From: Bacillus ectoiniformans
GTDB lineage: Bacteria; Bacillota; Bacilli; Bacillales; Domibacillaceae
Length of the DNA: 64,000 nt
Assembly (NCBI RefSeq): GCF_016908875.1
Contig: NZ_JAFBES010000001.1
Coordinates: 372,001 to 436,000 of the forward strand
Direction: 5' to 3'
Both the position numbers and the translations under genes were made by a program. Each line of letters starts with the position of its first letter. Within the stretch, counting starts at the first letter, position 1. The notes under the pieces were generated by a model. That model made no database searches. It was not told where the DNA came from and saw only the letters and a program-made list of their open reading frames with translations. Positions 34,527 through 45,260 of the stretch are shown here, one piece after another.

Positions 34527-35750
34527 TTATATACTGATTTTCTTTCCTTCTTTGCGCCATTCCTTAAATTCAGCAGCCGCTGTAAATAAAACGTCTGTTG
34601 ATGAATTCAGCGCTGTTTCAAATGAATCCTGCAGCACACCGATGATAAATCCTACACCAACGACTTGCATAGCAATGTCAGCCGGGATGCCGAATAAATT
34701 GCTTGCTAGAGGAATCAGCAATAAAGATCCTCCGGCAACACCAGAAGCTCCGCATGCACTGACCGCAGCAAGAACACTTAAAATGATAGCTGTAGCTATG
34801 TCCACTTGAATATCAAGCGTATGAACAGCCGCAAGTGTTAACACTGAAATCGTGACAGCCGCACCAGCCATGTTGATCGTGGCGCCTAGCGGAATCGAAA
34901 CGGAATAATTATCTTTATCCAATCCTAGGTTTTCACACAGCTTCATATTAATAGGAATGTTCGATGCCGAGCTGCGAGTGAAAAAGGCTGTAATTCCGCT
35001 TTCACGCATACACTTAAATACCAGTGGATATGGGTTTTGGCGAATAAGAGCATAGACCATGATCGGATTGATCACTAGTGCCACAAAGGCCATACAGCCA
35101 ATAAGAACCGCTAATAGTTTTCCATAGCCAAGCAGGGATTCCAATCCATTCGTTGTGATGGATTCTGCCACTAGTCCCATGATGCCGAGCGGAGCAAGCT
35201 TAATGATCCATCCGACTGCTTTCGATACAGCATCAGAGAAATTAGCAATCATCGCTTTCGTTGAATCAGCTGCCCCTCTTAATGCAAACCCAAGCACAAG
35301 CGCCCAAGCTAAAATGCCGATATAGTTGGCATTAACAAGCGCGTTAACTGGATTGTCTACCACGTTCATTAATAGCGTCTTAAGAACTTCTGTTACTCCA
35401 GTAGGAGGCGTTACACCTTCCGCACTTTCTGCAAGCGATAATTGTACCGGGAACAAAAAGCTTGCAATAACCGCTGCAAGGCTGGCAAAAAACGTGCCGC
35501 TAAGATATAAGACAACGATCGTTTTCATATTCGTTTGGTGTCCTTTTCTATGCTGAACGATCGCAGACATAACAAGTATGAAGACTAAAATAGGCGCCAC
35601 ACCTTTTAGCGCGCCGACAAACAATGACCCAAAAATAGCTAGTGATGCTGCTGATTCCGGAACTGTCACAGCCAGAGTGACGCCAATTAACAAACCAATG
35701 ATGATCTGTTTAACCAGGCTGATCTGATTCCATTTCCTCAATATATTCAT
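34527..35750 (-). CDS. sstT: serine/threonine:sodium symporter SstT
   Basis: 407 residues, dicarboxylate/amino acid:cation symporter (SLC1) family. Eight helices plus the two re-entrant loops: the serine-rich [14 protein letters not shown] and [13 protein letters not shown] (the NMDGT-like sodium motif). The length and N-terminus fit SstT. ATG 35750 follows GGAGG at 8 bases; the ATG at 35765 lies upstream of that site. It takes up serine and threonine with Na+. It separates the LXG locus from katG. Confidence 0.92.
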   Translation of the reverse strand: MNILRKWNQISLVKQIIIGLLIGVTLAVTVPESAASLAIFGSLFVGALKGVAPILVFILVMSAIVQHRKGHQTNMKTIVVLYLSGTFFASLAAVIASFLFPVQLSLAESAEGVTPPTGVTEVLKTLLMNVVDNPVNALVNANYIGILAWALVLGFALRGAADSTKAMIANFSDAVSKAVGWIIKLAPLGIMGLVAESITTNGLESLLGYGKLLAVLIGCMAFVALVINPIMVYALIRQNPYPLVFKCMRESGITAFFTRSSASNIPINMKLCENLGLDKDNYSVSIPLGATINMAGAAVTISVLTLAAVHTLDIQVDIATAIILSVLAAVSACGASGVAGGSLLLIPLASNLFGIPADIAMQVVGVGFIIGVLQDSFETALNSSTDVLFTAAAEFKEWRKEGKKISI

Positions 35751-35765
35751 TTCATTTTCCTCCAT

Positions 35766-36089
35766 TTTATCGACCAGACTTGATAAGCCATGTACCTTCT
35801 ATAAGCACAATTTAAATTCCGCCTACCAAGGACAATTGTCTTTTCCATAAGTAAATTATAAGGGATTTACGATATATTACAATATTATTTTTATTTTTTA
35901 TAAATGTTGTAATCATTAGAATTTTTAAATAATATCTATGGAAATTATTATTTATGGAAAACATTTGTTAATAAAGACTGCACATAAGACGCAGCAGACC
36001 AACTCCTTAACTTCTCTTTTTAAACTGGTTTAAAAAAAGTGATTAAGGTAATCAGAATAAGGAAGTCATTCGGTAAAGGGGATACAGTG
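35766..36089. other. intergenic region between sstT and the channel-like gene
   Basis: AT-rich. It contains a perfect GACAATTGTC palindrome (35831-35840) and an ATTACAA...TTGTAAT inverted repeat (35876-35882 and 35907-35913). These could be regulator sites for sstT; no known consensus matched. Confidence 0.4.
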
Positions 36090-37070
36090 ATGAATGAATG
36101 GTATATCGTATTTGGAATTCTTATATTAGCAGCAGCGGCTGTCGATTTTGTATGGACCACATTATGGGTGGAAGGCGGGGCAGGTCCGTTAACTAGACGG
36201 TTATCAACTGGACTGTGGCGAGCATTTGTGCACCTCACCACTAATGAGCGGCTGCTAAGCTTAGCGGGTCCGCTGATTTTATTAGCTACCTTTACGATGT
36301 GGATCGGATTATTTTGGTGCGGCTGGACGCTCGTTTTTTCAAGCAGCAGCACCTCGCTCGTACTTTCTAACACTGCGACACCCGTTTCTTTAGCAGACCG
36401 CTTCTATTTTACAGGTTACATATTATTCACATTAGGAAATGGAGAAATTGTTCCCAACGGTCCAATTTGGCAATGGATCACGATTTTTGCAACAGCTACT
36501 GGCATGTTTTCCGTCACTTTATCGGTCACCTACTTGCTGAACATCTTAACGGCTGTCAATCAAAAACGAGCTTTTGCAAATAGTGTCACCGGAATTGGCG
36601 AGACAAGTATCGAGATCGTGGAATCAGCATGGAATCAAAAAGATTTTCACGACTTGGATTTATTGCTCCAGTCATTTTCAGCAGATTTAAGCAAGCTGGT
36701 TTCTCAGCACCAGGCCTACCCGATCCTTCATTATTACCGCAGTGAATCTACTCAAAAATCTTCTGTTACAGCGGTTTGTATATTAGACGATGCCTTAACC
36801 TTGCTAGGGTGTGTGCCAATTGAACAGCAGCCGAACCAATTATTGATGAAAGAAACAAGGTCGAGTATCGCAAGCTATTTACACACGCTCTCCACGGCAC
36901 ATATTAACCCAGCTAAAGCGGCACCCCCAATTCCTGAATATAAAAATCAGCTGAATAACCTTCCGATCAAGTCTGAAGAGCAGATTCAGAAAGCATTTCA
37001 TACAATTGAAGACCGCCGCAAACAGCTGCTGGGAATTATTCAAGCCAGTGCCCGTCAATGGCCCGGGTAA
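36090..37070 (+). CDS. two-pore-helix ion-channel-like membrane protein
   Basis: About 326 residues, start ATG 36090 after AAAGGGG (the frame is open to 36039). Helices at about 5-25, 65-90 and 130-155 with a pore-loop-like segment FTLGNGEIVPNGPIWQW between the last two, as in Ion_trans_2 proteins, but with GNGE where K+ channels have TxGYGD. A long cytosolic helical domain follows (about 160-326). An ion channel with unusual selectivity is likely; the ion is unknown. Confidence 0.75.
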   Translation: MNEWYIVFGILILAAAAVDFVWTTLWVEGGAGPLTRRLSTGLWRAFVHLTTNERLLSLAGPLILLATFTMWIGLFWCGWTLVFSSSSTSLVLSNTATPVSLADRFYFTGYILFTLGNGEIVPNGPIWQWITIFATATGMFSVTLSVTYLLNILTAVNQKRAFANSVTGIGETSIEIVESAWNQKDFHDLDLLLQSFSADLSKLVSQHQAYPILHYYRSESTQKSSVTAVCILDDALTLLGCVPIEQQPNQLLMKETRSSIASYLHTLSTAHINPAKAAPPIPEYKNQLNNLPIKSEEQIQKAFHTIEDRRKQLLGIIQASARQWPG

Positions 37071-37084
37071 CCGGGTAGCAAATG

Positions 37085-37121
37085 AAAACACGCCTCATCC
37101 AAATAGGATCAGGCGTGTTTT
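37085..37121. terminator. bidirectional terminator
   Basis: AAAACACGCCT and AGGCGTGTTTT pair with a short inner extension (ATCC/GGAT) between the convergent channel-like and katG genes. Confidence 0.85.
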
Positions 37122-37128
37122 TCATTTC

Positions 37129-39345
<2,217 letters not shown>

Positions 39346-39378
39346 TCATTTCCCCTTCCAATCTAGTCATTAGTTAAA

Positions 39379-39393
39379 TTAGAATCATTATAA
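39379..39393. promoter_or_regulatory. PerR-like box upstream of katG
   Basis: TTAGAATCATTATAA differs at one position from the B. subtilis PerR consensus TTATAATNATTATAA. It lies 37 bases upstream of the katG start. Confidence 0.75.
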
Positions 39394-39408
39394 ATAAAAT
39401 ATAACAGA

Positions 39409-39423
39409 TTAGAATAATTATTA
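39409..39423. promoter_or_regulatory. second PerR-like box upstream of katG
   Basis: TTAGAATAATTATTA has two mismatches to the PerR consensus and starts exactly 30 bases after the first box, about three helical turns. Confidence 0.6.
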
Positions 39424-39515
39424 AAAGAAAAACTTTATCAATAAAAAACTTTTATTAAAATGAATGCTTAGATTACGAGTAAAATAGGAACACTTTTATG
39501 CCGATCACCTTTGTT

Positions 39516-39671
39516 TTATTCAACACTATCTTTAAAAGGCATATTCCAAATCTTAGCGCCGGTATAATCAAATCATATGTACAATTCATCGCCGTTAGGA
39601 CACTGTAATTTCACTTTGTCATTCGGATTCGTGTACTCTGGCAAAAGCTTAGCTGCTTTTTTGGCTAGCAA
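39516..39671 (-). pseudogene. small broken gene with in-frame TGA
   Basis: From a TTG at 39671 the frame reads LAKKAAKLLPEYTNPNDKVK, on to PNGDELYI, TGA (39573), then FDYTGAKIWNMPFKDSVE and TAA. The text after the TGA looks coding, so this is probably a decayed small gene. If the TGA is the true end, it would be a 32-residue peptide. Confidence 0.4.
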
Positions 39672-39698
39672 TTGAGCACCCTTGCTTTATCAGAGAAT

Positions 39699-39851
39699 CT
39701 ATTTCGATTTCTTTCTAAAGGCTCTTCTTTCCGCATACGAAGCACAACCCGCACAGACTTTAACTGTTTTCCCTTTTCGATCAATATATTTATATACCGT
39801 TGTCATTTTTCTTTTGCACATAGAACATTCTTTTTTAAACCAGCCAAACAC
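39699..39851 (-). CDS. small zinc-ribbon-like protein
   Basis: 50 residues, start GTG 39851 after AGGGGGA. Two CxxC pairs (CSMC and CAGC) about 21 residues apart with a basic C-terminus (RRAFRKKSK) suggest one zinc-binding ribbon. Too short for most gene callers. Function unknown. Confidence 0.55.
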   Translation of the reverse strand: MFGWFKKECSMCKRKMTTVYKYIDRKGKTVKVCAGCASYAERRAFRKKSK

Positions 39852-39873
39852 AACTCTTCCCCCTAATCTTCAC

Positions 39874-40146
39874 TCATTCAATTGCCCGATACGCAGAAAT
39901 AAAATGATTTAATTTCTTCAGCCCGCTTCGATCTTTCACCTCTTCACTTGTCAGCAGCATTTGCTGAAGAAGGTAAATTTGCTGTTCATATCTGTTGATC
40001 TTCCTCTGCCTCTCTTTTAATGAAGTTTTATGGTCAGGATTTCTGATAATTAAACCCAGCAGTCTATTTTTTGTTTCAAGCTGGCTTCTGACCGTTTGAA
40101 GAAAACGTGCTTTTTCTGTTGGACCAAAGAATAATAGCTTTTCCAA
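39874..40146 (-). CDS. hypothetical coiled-coil protein
   Basis: Up to 90 residues from a TTG at 40146 with a poor ribosome site; the true start may be different. Basic and helical, with a heptad-like stretch (KINRYEQQIYLLQQMLL). It precedes the small zinc-ribbon gene in the same direction. No family recognised. Confidence 0.5.
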   Translation of the reverse strand: MEKLLFFGPTEKARFLQTVRSQLETKNRLLGLIIRNPDHKTSLKERQRKINRYEQQIYLLQQMLLTSEEVKDRSGLKKLNHFISAYRAIE

Positions 40147-40457
40147 TACCTCTAGCTTTTATACCTATCCAGACAACTCATACGCTTATTATCCATCTAA
40201 CTAAATAGGCTATTTTACTTATTATGTTATTAATATACCAAATTGTGTAAGTCGAGCGTAAAAATTTTCAAACGGTAAAAAGTATTTCTAGCTGTTAATC
40301 TTATGAAGATACTTTGTAAGTACTACTGAATTCGCCAGTTGCTGAATCTGTTTTCAAGTATTGGTCAATAATTAATTGTTTATGGCACCGTGATATATAT
40401 ATCAAGGAAAATAATGTTAAAATGAAGATAACAAGATATAAATTGGAGGGTTTTTAA
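40147..40457. other. intergenic region without recognised content
   Basis: About 310 AT-rich bases; it must hold the promoter of the small membrane-protein gene at 40458. I see no repeat, RNA or operator. Confidence 0.4.
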
Positions 40458-40607
40458 GTGCTTAAATTTATCGATGACTTAGCTGGTGCTGTATATGATG
40501 TCATTAAGTTTCTTATCAAATCCATTAGCTATTTGCTTTCAGGGATGATCATTGTGGCGATTCCCTTGTATGTGATTGTTTGGGTAGTTGAATTTATATA
40601 TCAATAG
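40458..40607 (+). CDS. small hydrophobic membrane protein
   Basis: 49 residues, start GTG 40458 after GGAGGG at 7 bases. An N-terminal amphipathic part (MLKFIDDLAGAVYDVIKFLI) leads to one membrane helix (about 25-45). Codon use and the strong ribosome site support a real gene. Function unknown; it faces the LXG relic region. Confidence 0.55.
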   Translation: MLKFIDDLAGAVYDVIKFLIKSISYLLSGMIIVAIPLYVIVWVVEFIYQ

Positions 40608-40754
40608 ATATATTCGATGAGCGAGCGCTGTCCCTATGACAATGGCGAGACTGACAGTTCATTTAATTTTGATTGGACTCTGATAACACCCTATCGATTC
40701 TAAGATTTTTAATGCGCATCTGCTTCTCAGTTAAAGAAAAAAATGCACAGCAAA

Positions 40755-40783
40755 AAAAGCCAACATGAGCTGCTGACTTTTTC
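40755..40783 (-). terminator. terminator after VOC gene
   Basis: On the minus strand AGTCAGCA pairs with TGTTGGCT (with G-U pairs) and is followed by seven T. Confidence 0.65.
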
Positions 40784-40804
40784 TCTGAATATACTATTGT
40801 TCTA

Positions 40805-41182
40805 CTATTCTTTTTCCATCACCGCAAAATAATTTTCTTCATTATCCGCAAAGTTAAAGACTCTGCCAGTCGGCATATTAACAATCTCTCCGACAGTCAT
40901 TTTTTTGCTGGTTAAGTCACTGTATAATTGATCCAAATCCTCTGTGAAAAACATTAGAGAAGGAGTGCCAAGATTTAAATCAGGAGACATTTTAGCAACG
41001 AATTCCTTATCATGAAGAACGATGCTAGTGTCAGCCCCCTTTGGAGCAATTTCAATCCATCTCATTCCGGAGCCGTTATTCTCTTCAGCAATAAGAGTAA
41101 ACCCTAATTTTTCTACCCAAAAATTTTTAGCCTCATCCTGATCATTGACATAAAGCATGATTTGGCCAACTTTGCTAAACAT
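40805..41182 (-). CDS. VOC-family (glyoxalase/bleomycin-resistance fold) protein
   Basis: 125 residues with the two beta-alpha-beta-beta-beta halves of the VOC fold: VGQIMLYVNDQDEAKNFWVE at the start and a C-terminal FNFADNEENYFAVME. ATG follows AAGGAG. The metal-ligand pattern is not clear enough to name a substrate; members include lyases, dioxygenases and resistance proteins. Confidence 0.88.
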   Translation of the reverse strand: MFSKVGQIMLYVNDQDEAKNFWVEKLGFTLIAEENNGSGMRWIEIAPKGADTSIVLHDKEFVAKMSPDLNLGTPSLMFFTEDLDQLYSDLTSKKMTVGEIVNMPTGRVFNFADNEENYFAVMEKE

Positions 41183-41547
41183 CCACCTTCACTCCTTTTC
41201 AAGTTTTTGATACTAACAAATAACTTCATTAATTTATTTCGATACGGAGGGTAAAAATCCTTTTCCAGTAACCCTGTGACAAAGATATTTCTAACAATCA
41301 CTAAGGAATTATGTGATTAACACGGGGGTTCTCCTATTTTGTTCGTAAAAATTGAGGGTAAAGCTAGGTGAGAATTATGTGGTTATAAAAACAAGGTATA
41401 AAACAGAATGCCCTGAAGGTCAACTTTCATAAGTCGGGAACTTCATACAGTCATTTTTTTACGTTTTCCTAAGCAGTAAGTTCAAAAAAAGCATCTGATG
41501 GCAACTTGACATTCAAGTGCTTTGCTCTATATTAAATAGCAACAAGT
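41183..41547. other. intergenic region with terminator of the Imm22-like gene
   Basis: No gene. At about 41486-41524 a stem reading, on the minus strand, GCACTTGA...TCAGATGC is followed by seven T. Very similar GCACTTGATTGTC arms end other cassettes at 43690-43714 and 45269-45299, which suggests that toxin-immunity units moved with their terminators. Confidence 0.5.
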
Positions 41548-41931
41548 TTAATCTATATACTCTGCTACACCTATAAAATCTAGTTGGTAAGTATTTTTGT
41601 TTACTGAATTTACAGCTGGGCCATCTTTATCATAATTATAGTTATAAATTAAAATAATGGTATTATATTTAGAGTTTAACTTAACATCCATAAACTGCTC
41701 TATTAATTGATCATCATAGGAACAATTAACTAGAATCTCTTTTATATCATCTTCAGCATCAGGTACCCAATCTTTTTCCATTAAGTCATCATCATAATAC
41801 CCTAATTTAAATTCTCTCTCAAATACGGAAGGTATACTTTCCCCATCTTCATCATATTTTATCTCAGTGTATTTTTCGACCTCATCATAATTGCTGAAGT
41901 TTCCCAACCACAAAGAAACATTGTTTTTCAA
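41548..41931 (-). CDS. Imm22-like immunity protein
   Basis: 127 residues, acidic. The opening MKNNVSLWLGNFSNYDEVEK, the Asp/Glu-rich YDEDGESIPSVFEREF and the GYYDDDLMEKDW segment resemble immunity protein 22 of polymorphic toxin systems. No intact toxin precedes it, only fragments (41959-42398), so it is an orphan that could still protect against a rival's toxin. Confidence 0.7.
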   Translation of the reverse strand: MKNNVSLWLGNFSNYDEVEKYTEIKYDEDGESIPSVFEREFKLGYYDDDLMEKDWVPDAEDDIKEILVNCSYDDQLIEQFMDVKLNSKYNTIILIYNYNYDKDGPAVNSVNKNTYQLDFIGVAEYID

Positions 41932-41958
41932 TGTCCTTACCTCCTTAGATCTTCTAGT

Positions 41959-42093
41959 CTACTCGTTTAACTCATAACCAGGGGTATAGTCAATAATTTT
42001 TAAAATCTCATTATATGCTTTTGTAAAACGCAGGCTTTCATAACGTCCGAAAGGATTTATAAAATCAACATCTTTAGTTAGAGTTCTCTTCAT
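41959..42093 (-). CDS. short ORF, probable toxin-tail fragment
   Basis: 44 residues: MKRTLTKDVDFINPFGRYES then about 24 more ending YTPGYELNE. The ATG follows AAGGATG. It lies where a toxin C-terminus should be, directly before the Imm22-like gene, and is too short to be a whole toxin. I could not place its family. Confidence 0.45.
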   Translation of the reverse strand: MKRTLTKDVDFINPFGRYESLRFTKAYNEILKIIDYTPGYELNE

Positions 42094-42098
42094 TTATA

Positions 42099-42250
42099 TC
42101 ATCCTTGAATACATTCCACTTTTGCAAAAATACACCACAGATGTTCAATCCCAAATCCTTCCCCATTTATATATTTTCCAACACTATTAAAAACCTATCT
42201 CCCATCACTCGAAAGAAGTAATTGGCTAGCACCTTATTTCTATCTTCCAT
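42099..42250 (-). pseudogene. frameshifted immunity-gene remnant
   Basis: An ATG at 42250 (after GGAGAG) opens MEDRNKVLANYFFRVMGDRF and stops at 42167; the adjacent frame then continues GKYINGEGFGIEHLWCIFAK to a stop at 42099. Read together they look like one gene broken by a frameshift. The GFGIEHLW part recalls DUF2314-type immunity proteins, with low certainty. Confidence 0.45.
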
Positions 42251-42254
42251 CGTG

Positions 42255-42398
42255 TCACTCTCCAAAATAATTATATTCATTTATAATTGTGAAGAATTTT
42301 GTTCCTTCTTCTGTTGCTTCACCTATATATACTTCAAACTTTAAGCTGTTTTGAGAAATATCGGTAATCTTCTTGGCACCCGTGTATGGAGTACAGCG
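42255..42398 (-). pseudogene. C-terminal remnant of a toxin-like gene
   Basis: An open stretch without start codon encodes PYTGAKKITDISQNSLKFEV, then IGEATEEGTKFFTIINEYNY and FGE before TGA. It ends 5 bases before the ATG of the remnant at 42250, the spacing of a toxin-immunity pair. Upstream the frame is closed. Confidence 0.4.
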
Positions 42399-42489
42399 TT
42401 ACGCTTTTTTCACATTTATATAGCATGATTCTTTATAACAACGAGCCTGTTGATTTCGTGATTTTAGACTTATTCCCTGTTACGTTTTT

Positions 42490-42999
42490 TTACTTTTTTT
42501 CATCCATCTTCTTCTTTAAATAATCAGCAATTTCTATTTGCCCTCTTTCAAGAGCAAATGCATAGGCATCCATATCTTTCATGTTTTCACCAGAGTATTT
42601 TATAGATATATCTATATTGTTCTTAACTAACAATTTAACAATCTCCAAATATCCACCGTATATTGCACCAAACATAGGATTTCTATCTGGTTCACTAGTA
42701 TCAATCTCCACACTCCGACTAAGTAGATATTCAGCAATTTCTAAATGTCCTTTTGTAGTCGCTCTTTCAAGAGCATTTGTAGAAAAAGTTCCACCTTGTG
42801 CATTAATATCTATTCCGGCATTAATAAGGTATTTTACTATCTCTAAATGTCCATGAGCTGCTGCTATATGTAACCATGTTCCAAAAGGTGTCATCCATGT
42901 TAACATTTCTGGTTCTTTCTCGAGTAAATTTTTTAAAGTATCCAATTGACCACTTTTAATGGCACTTCTAATATCTTTTGCAAATTGAGCCTTCTCCAC
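42490..42999 (-). CDS. ankyrin-repeat protein, probable immunity protein
   Basis: 169 residues with about four ankyrin repeats (TWLHIAAAHGHLEIVKYLIN, NALERATTKGHLEIAEYLL, GAIYGGYLEIVKLLVKNN, AYAFALERGQIEIADYL). ATG follows GGAGG. It lies directly behind a broken AHH-nuclease toxin tail (43020-43350), the position of the immunity gene; ankyrin proteins are known immunity types in polymorphic toxin loci. The frame is intact, so protection may still work. Confidence 0.82.
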   Translation of the reverse strand: MEKAQFAKDIRSAIKSGQLDTLKNLLEKEPEMLTWMTPFGTWLHIAAAHGHLEIVKYLINAGIDINAQGGTFSTNALERATTKGHLEIAEYLLSRSVEIDTSEPDRNPMFGAIYGGYLEIVKLLVKNNIDISIKYSGENMKDMDAYAFALERGQIEIADYLKKKMDEKK

Positions 43000-43019
43000 A
43001 TTAATTCCTCCTTTAACCT

Positions 43020-43350
43020 CTATTTCCTAGAAGCAGCTTGTTTTCTAAGGTCTTCTAGTATTTCAATAATATCATCTAAATCTGCACCTGCCGCATCAAC
43101 TGCTTTCAACTGATTTACAACATTCTCTAAGGCTAAAATACTATGTTGTCCGGCAACTCTATTTGGCGCCCAAACTAAATTTTCTTTACCAATTATAGGG
43201 TCAACACCATGTTTTCTTAATAATTCTTGACCTTCTTGAACGAGTTTTGTCGAGTCTCACCTAAACCCTTTTTAAATAAAATGTGATGTGCATGTGGATC
43301 TATCATAGCTATAGGTGGATCACCTATTAGTCCTCTAAGATATTTTCATC
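43020..43350 (-). pseudogene. AHH-type nuclease toxin tail, frameshifted
   Basis: The minus strand encodes RGLIGDPPIAMIDPHAHHIL then FKKGLGETRQ in one frame and, after a frameshift near 43255, VQEGQELLRKHGVDPIIGKE, NLVWAPNRVAGQHSILALEN and a helical end QLKAVDAAGADLDDIIEIL to a stop at 43020. The A-H-H motif and the later WAPN...GQH pattern match the AHH nuclease group of the HNH/Endo VII superfamily. No LXG part is attached. Confidence 0.65.
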
Positions 43351-43940
43351 TCGCCAAATTCTCACACTTTGCTTAATAGCCCAGTATAAAAATAAAACTC
43401 CATGATGGTACTACCATCATGAACTTTCGATTCTCAAACAAATTATTGTTGTTCTCCATCCCTTTTTATACATGAGTAGTGTGCCTAAATTTAATATAAT
43501 ATTAACCATTTATTTAATAAGCAAAAAAAACCTTAAAAGGCATATAGCCAATCAAGGAATAAATAATATATTCGTTAAATTTTCAATCTACTAATATATC
43601 AAGGTAATACTTATCATTTTCTTCTATTTTCCTTAAAAATTAGCAACCTTACCCATATCCTATGTTGTAATACAATAATAAAAAGGACTTGTTGCCTATC
43701 GTAGACAATCAAGTGCTTTAAGTACATATGTTTTCTAAATTTCTATGTTAGCTTTAAATTTATTAATTTCGTAACGTTATAAAAACAGTATGGCCCTTTT
43801 GTATATCGGTCATGTGTTTATATTCATCACCCAGTAAAATGTCATCTCACCTAAGCTCGTACTTCTTTTTCTATTCTATCATTGCCATAATTTATATGAT
43901 TGTACAACCAGCATGAGTATTTACTTTTTAACAGCCAATT
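43351..43940. other. AT-rich decayed region between cassettes
   Basis: About 590 bases with no gene. A stem near 43684-43715 resembles the terminators at 41486 and 45269. A 27-codon open stretch on the minus strand near 43760-43840 lacks a start. The region is probably the remains of an older cassette. Confidence 0.4.
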
Positions 43941-44414
43941 TTATATTGCAACATCTTGGTAACCCACTTCAGTTACTTTTTCATTTAATAGACGAAGCCC
44001 TAGTCCATTTTCTGTGTCCCATGTACAATCAAAGGTTATCCCAATATCTCGACCTTCATTAATATCTCCATACGGAACAACAATTCCAACTAAAGTTATC
44101 ATCTCAAGTAATTGATTAGTTGTTTCGATTTGCGGATAATTTTCATTAACTTCAATGTCATACCCTAGTTCTTGACGCTCTAGTTTGTAATAGTCTAATA
44201 TTGCTTGTAAAAAACCTTGCTGTAATTGTTCCCAATTTTGCACTAATGAGTTATAAGCAATATATTGTTCTTCATCAAACTTACCGTCTTCTTCACCTTT
44301 AACCATTAATGCTATTTCAGCTTCTTTTCCACAAAATTCAATGGTAGTGTACTTAACCCATCCATAATTATATTCAAGCTCACCAAAAACCACATCATTT
44401 ATTTTCATTATCAA
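43941..44414 (-). CDS. putative immunity protein (DUF6985-like)
   Basis: 157 residues, acidic, start MIMKINDVVFGELEYNYGWV with an AAAGGAG site. The N-terminal pattern and the late GDINEGRDIGITFDCTWDTE segment suggest a DUF6985/DUF2004-type protein, often found as immunity protein. It lies 11 bases after the orphan HNH toxin tail and should neutralise that nuclease. Confidence 0.7.
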   Translation of the reverse strand: MIMKINDVVFGELEYNYGWVKYTTIEFCGKEAEIALMVKGEEDGKFDEEQYIAYNSLVQNWEQLQQGFLQAILDYYKLERQELGYDIEVNENYPQIETTNQLLEMITLVGIVVPYGDINEGRDIGITFDCTWDTENGLGLRLLNEKVTEVGYQDVAI

Positions 44415-44425
44415 ATTCTCCTTTT

Positions 44426-45178
44426 TTATTTATTGGCAAATCCCTTGGACCCAAAGGCGCCTGCGTTTATCTCTCCTACACCACCAATGTGTCCGAATTT
44501 ACTGTTTATCACTGATGGTACAAGCTGTATTGTTTTAACATCATTCAATTCGTGCCATGTTAATTTGTATTTTTCTCGATATCTTTCTATATCCCTGGCT
44601 TTAATTTCACCAGGTTGCATTCCAAATTCGTGAGCCATCTCAGGAGAATTATTAAGCTCTTCTGCTAGCTTTTGATCTGCTTGAGCAAAATTAGCCCTTC
44701 TAGCATCTGTTCCTCGTTTTCCATTCCCACCTAACATATGATCGATTTCCAACTGTGCTTTTGATACTGGCGAAAAATCAGGAACTCCATTTTTATATTG
44801 AATACCTTCAATACCAGCCTCATCCAATATACTTTTTAATTTAGGATCTGGTGGTGGTTTAAGCGTACATAAAGATTCTCCTCTAATTCCTTCAAATTCA
44901 ACCTTTGGATTAATCTGTGCAGGCGTCTGATTAATCCTTGCTTCATACGAACTAGCAAATTCCTCTTGCTTGAAGGCTGGCGGAATATCAGCAACTCTAT
45001 TACCCGTACTACCAATCTTCCCCGGCAACTTCACATAGCCATTCTCATTATTCACATACCTGACAAGCTTCTCAAAGTCGGCCTTATTCCAGGTGATCGT
45101 ACGAGTATTCTCTTTACTGATTTTATATGGCGCATTTTTCACTTGCAGATGATCGATATACTTAGCAGCTCCTGCCAC
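44426..45178 (-). CDS. orphan LXG toxin tail with HNH-type nuclease domain
   Basis: Up to 250 residues. Residues 1-55 (AAKYIDHLQVKNAPYKISKE, NKADFEKLVRYVNNENGYVK) match the pre-toxin linker of the LXG protein at 45818; after LPGKIG the sequence diverges into a nuclease domain with QLEIDHMLGGNGKRG, RRANFAQADQ and TWHELNDVKTIQLVPSVINS, of the HNH/colicin-DNase kind. There is no LXG domain or ribosome site, so it is a silent cassette rather than an expressed toxin. LXG homology continues upstream to 45235 but with a stop (TAA for GAA) in frame. Confidence 0.8.
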   Translation of the reverse strand: MAGAAKYIDHLQVKNAPYKISKENTRTITWNKADFEKLVRYVNNENGYVKLPGKIGSTGNRVADIPPAFKQEEFASSYEARINQTPAQINPKVEFEGIRGESLCTLKPPPDPKLKSILDEAGIEGIQYKNGVPDFSPVSKAQLEIDHMLGGNGKRGTDARRANFAQADQKLAEELNNSPEMAHEFGMQPGEIKARDIERYREKYKLTWHELNDVKTIQLVPSVINSKFGHIGGVGEINAGAFGSKGFANK

Positions 45179-45235
45179 ACCGGCAATGCCAAGGGCACTA
45201 TATAAACTGTTCTGTCGCTGTTCTTACGTCAGTCT
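45179..45235 (-). pseudogene. upstream edge of the orphan cassette, relic of LXG gene
   Basis: This stretch encodes EQRQNSLYSALGIAGVAGAA as in the intact LXG proteins, but the preceding codon reads TAA where both intact genes have GAA, and similarity ends near 45235. It marks the recombination or truncation edge. Confidence 0.7.
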
Positions 45236-45260
45236 AGCTCAAAATGTGCTTCTGGAAAAT

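Noticed and set aside
39516-39671. Selenocysteine readthrough at the in-frame TGA
   Set aside because: No SECIS-like hairpin was seen after the TGA, and the gene is small and without known family; decay is simpler.
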